Below are positions 7,410 to 8,138 of a stretch of 8,138 nt of DNA, in pieces (the stretch's first letter is position 1; each line of letters starts with the position of its first letter). The notes beneath the pieces were generated by a model. It did no database searches, was not told the DNA's origin, and saw only the letters and a list, made by a program, of their open reading frames with translations. This DNA comes from Paraprevotella sp. Lineage in GTDB: Bacteria; Bacteroidota; Bacteroidia; Bacteroidales; Bacteroidaceae. Both the position numbers and the translations under genes were made by a program. The stretch covers positions 1 through 8,138 of the forward strand of contig JAFOXE010000007.1 of the NCBI GenBank assembly GCA_017425765.1, in the 5' to 3' direction.

Positions 7410-7969
7410 CACTTTTGTAGTTCGGCATACAACATTCCGGCACGCAAAGCATCGGCTTTTTCCTTTGCACCCATCGCCTCAACGATGGCGTAACCGAATT
7501 CAAACACCGCTGCAGGTCCTTTTCCGGTGATAATTTGACCGTCACGTTCCACCAAAGCTGCCGTATAGGTAGCACCTTCCAATTGGTCGTCAAATCCGGG
7601 ATAGCATGTAGCCTTACGGCCTTGCAGCAAGCCCATCTGACCAAAAATGATAGGAGCAGCACAAATAGCAGCCAAGAGTTTACCCTCCTCATAATGACGA
7701 AGAACGGCAGCACGAACGGCCACATTCTCGTTCAAATTATACGTTCCTGGAAGTCCTCCCGGCAACACCAGCATAGCAGCGTTATCAAGGTCGGCATCCT
7801 CCAGCAACAAATCGGCCTCAATCTTAATACCATGAGAGCCGGTTACCATTTTGCTGCCTGTTACCGACACTATCTGAATTGGAATCTCTGCACGTCTGAC
7901 GATGTCAATCACACCCAAGCTCTCTACTTCTTCCGAGCCTTCGTCCATAAACAAATAAATAGGTTTCAT
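7409..7969 (-). CDS. DJ-1/PfpI family protein (ThiJ/YajL-like)
   Basis: This 186-residue cytoplasmic protein belongs to the DJ-1 superfamily. The N-terminal GSEEVE motif supplies the partner glutamate (Glu16). The nucleophile elbow AAICAAP carries the reactive cysteine (Cys103), in a position equivalent to Cys106 of human DJ-1. [12 protein letters not shown] block (69-79) and the late [17 protein letters not shown] block (149-165) match the DJ-1/YajL subgroup rather than the shorter PfpI proteases. Proposed activities in this family include glyoxalase, deglycase and redox-sensing or chaperone roles, several of them disputed, so the substrate is unknown. Older annotations as a thiamine synthesis enzyme are not supported by anything seen here. 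It lies 16 bp after pdxJ, has a good Shine-Dalgarno site, and overlaps ispD by one base. Confidence 0.93.
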   Translation of the reverse strand: MKPIYLFMDEGSEEVESLGVIDIVRRAEIPIQIVSVTGSKMVTGSHGIKIEADLLLEDADLDNAAMLVLPGGLPGTYNLNENVAVRAAVLRHYEEGKLLAAICAAPIIFGQMGLLQGRKATCYPGFDDQLEGATYTAALVERDGQIITGKGPAAVFEFGYAIVEAMGAKEKADALRAGMLYAELQK

Positions 7970-7977
7970 GCTTCTAT

Positions 7978-7982
7978 CTCCT
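7978..7982 (-). promoter_or_regulatory. Shine-Dalgarno site of the DJ-1 gene
   Basis: The minus strand reads AGGAG, then 8 nt, then the ATG at 7969. Strong Shine-Dalgarno sites are uncommon in Bacteroidota, and this is the clearest one in the window. It lies inside the 16-bp gap after the pdxJ stop and supports the chosen start. Confidence 0.6.
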
Positions 7983-7985
7983 ATA

Positions 7986-8138
7986 TTAACGTAAACAATC
8001 TAGGTATCTCTTTATCGTGTTTTCCAATCCATAATATAATGCATCACATATCAAGGCGTGCCCGATACTTACCTCGTCAAGCCAAGGTATACATTGACGT
8101 ATGTAGGCCAAATTCTCCAAACTGAGGTCATGCCCTGC
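7986..8138 (-). CDS. pdxJ: Pyridoxine 5'-phosphate synthase, C-terminal part only (gene cut by window edge)
   Basis: The last 50 codons of a gene that continues past the right edge. The translation begins [10 protein letters not shown] and includes a [28 protein letters not shown] stretch, ending in YLDCLR and TAA. GHDLNL and EVSIGHALI are hallmark motifs of PdxJ; the glycines and His of these blocks line the phosphate and product site of its TIM barrel. PdxJ condenses 1-deoxyxylulose 5-phosphate with 3-amino-2-oxopropyl phosphate to form pyridoxine 5'-phosphate, in vitamin B6 synthesis. Deoxyxylulose 5-phosphate is also the start of the MEP pathway, to which the downstream ispD belongs. The stop lies 16 bp before the DJ-1 gene, consistent with one operon. 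The start and promoter are outside the window. Confidence 0.93.
   Translation of the reverse strand, partial: AGHDLSLENLAYIRQCIPWLDEVSIGHALICDALYYGLENTIKRYLDCLR

Noticed and set aside
7535..8125. Long plus-strand open frame of 196 codons
   Set aside because: It lies antisense to the DJ-1 and pdxJ genes, resembles no family, and is explained as the shadow of real minus-strand genes.

Overview
The window looks like a chromosomal housekeeping segment from a member of the Bacteroidota, most likely a Bacteroidales species near Prevotella or Bacteroides. Three things point there: protein families and gene order typical of that order (a DUF1599 protein, a MauE/DoxX-like membrane protein and triosephosphate isomerase in a row), a near-consensus Bacteroidota promoter (TTTG, 20 bp, TACCTTTG), and mostly A-rich rather than Shine-Dalgarno leaders. 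The species call is an inference from protein flavour only. Every credible gene lies on the minus strand, so transcription runs from the right edge to the left.

From right to left there are three groups. Group 1 (about 8138 to 4617) is the 3' end of pdxJ (pyridoxine 5'-phosphate synthase), a DJ-1/PfpI protein, ispD (MEP isoprenoid pathway) and recG (branched-DNA helicase). Their junctions are 16 bp, a 1-nt TGATG overlap and 6 bp, so this is very probably one operon. Group 2 (4524 to about 2906) is ndk and a secreted M23 peptidase with a C-terminal LysM domain. It has a plausible promoter before ndk and a strong intrinsic terminator after the peptidase gene. Group 3 (2758 to 46) starts at the near-consensus promoter and holds a duplicated-domain DUF1599 protein, then one uninterrupted 696-codon frame that joins a MauE/DoxX-like membrane protein to a complete triosephosphate isomerase, and ends at a hairpin.

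The least ordinary point is that joined frame. All catalytic residues of triosephosphate isomerase are present, and there is no stop between the two parts. As read, the glycolytic enzyme could be tethered to the inner face of the cytoplasmic membrane. The junction, however, looks like a translated intergenic leader, carries stops in both other frames, and has a good internal start at position 836. Separate translation or a sequence error therefore remains possible. The membrane protein also has no ATG start at its N-terminus.

The 281-bp gap between groups 2 and 3 holds the promoter, the terminator and a cluster of degenerate inverted and direct repeats around a GTGTCTTTA-like core. I found no RNA genes, insertion sequences, CRISPR arrays, phage genes or defence genes, and no plus-strand gene. 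I do not see an undescribed multi-gene system here.
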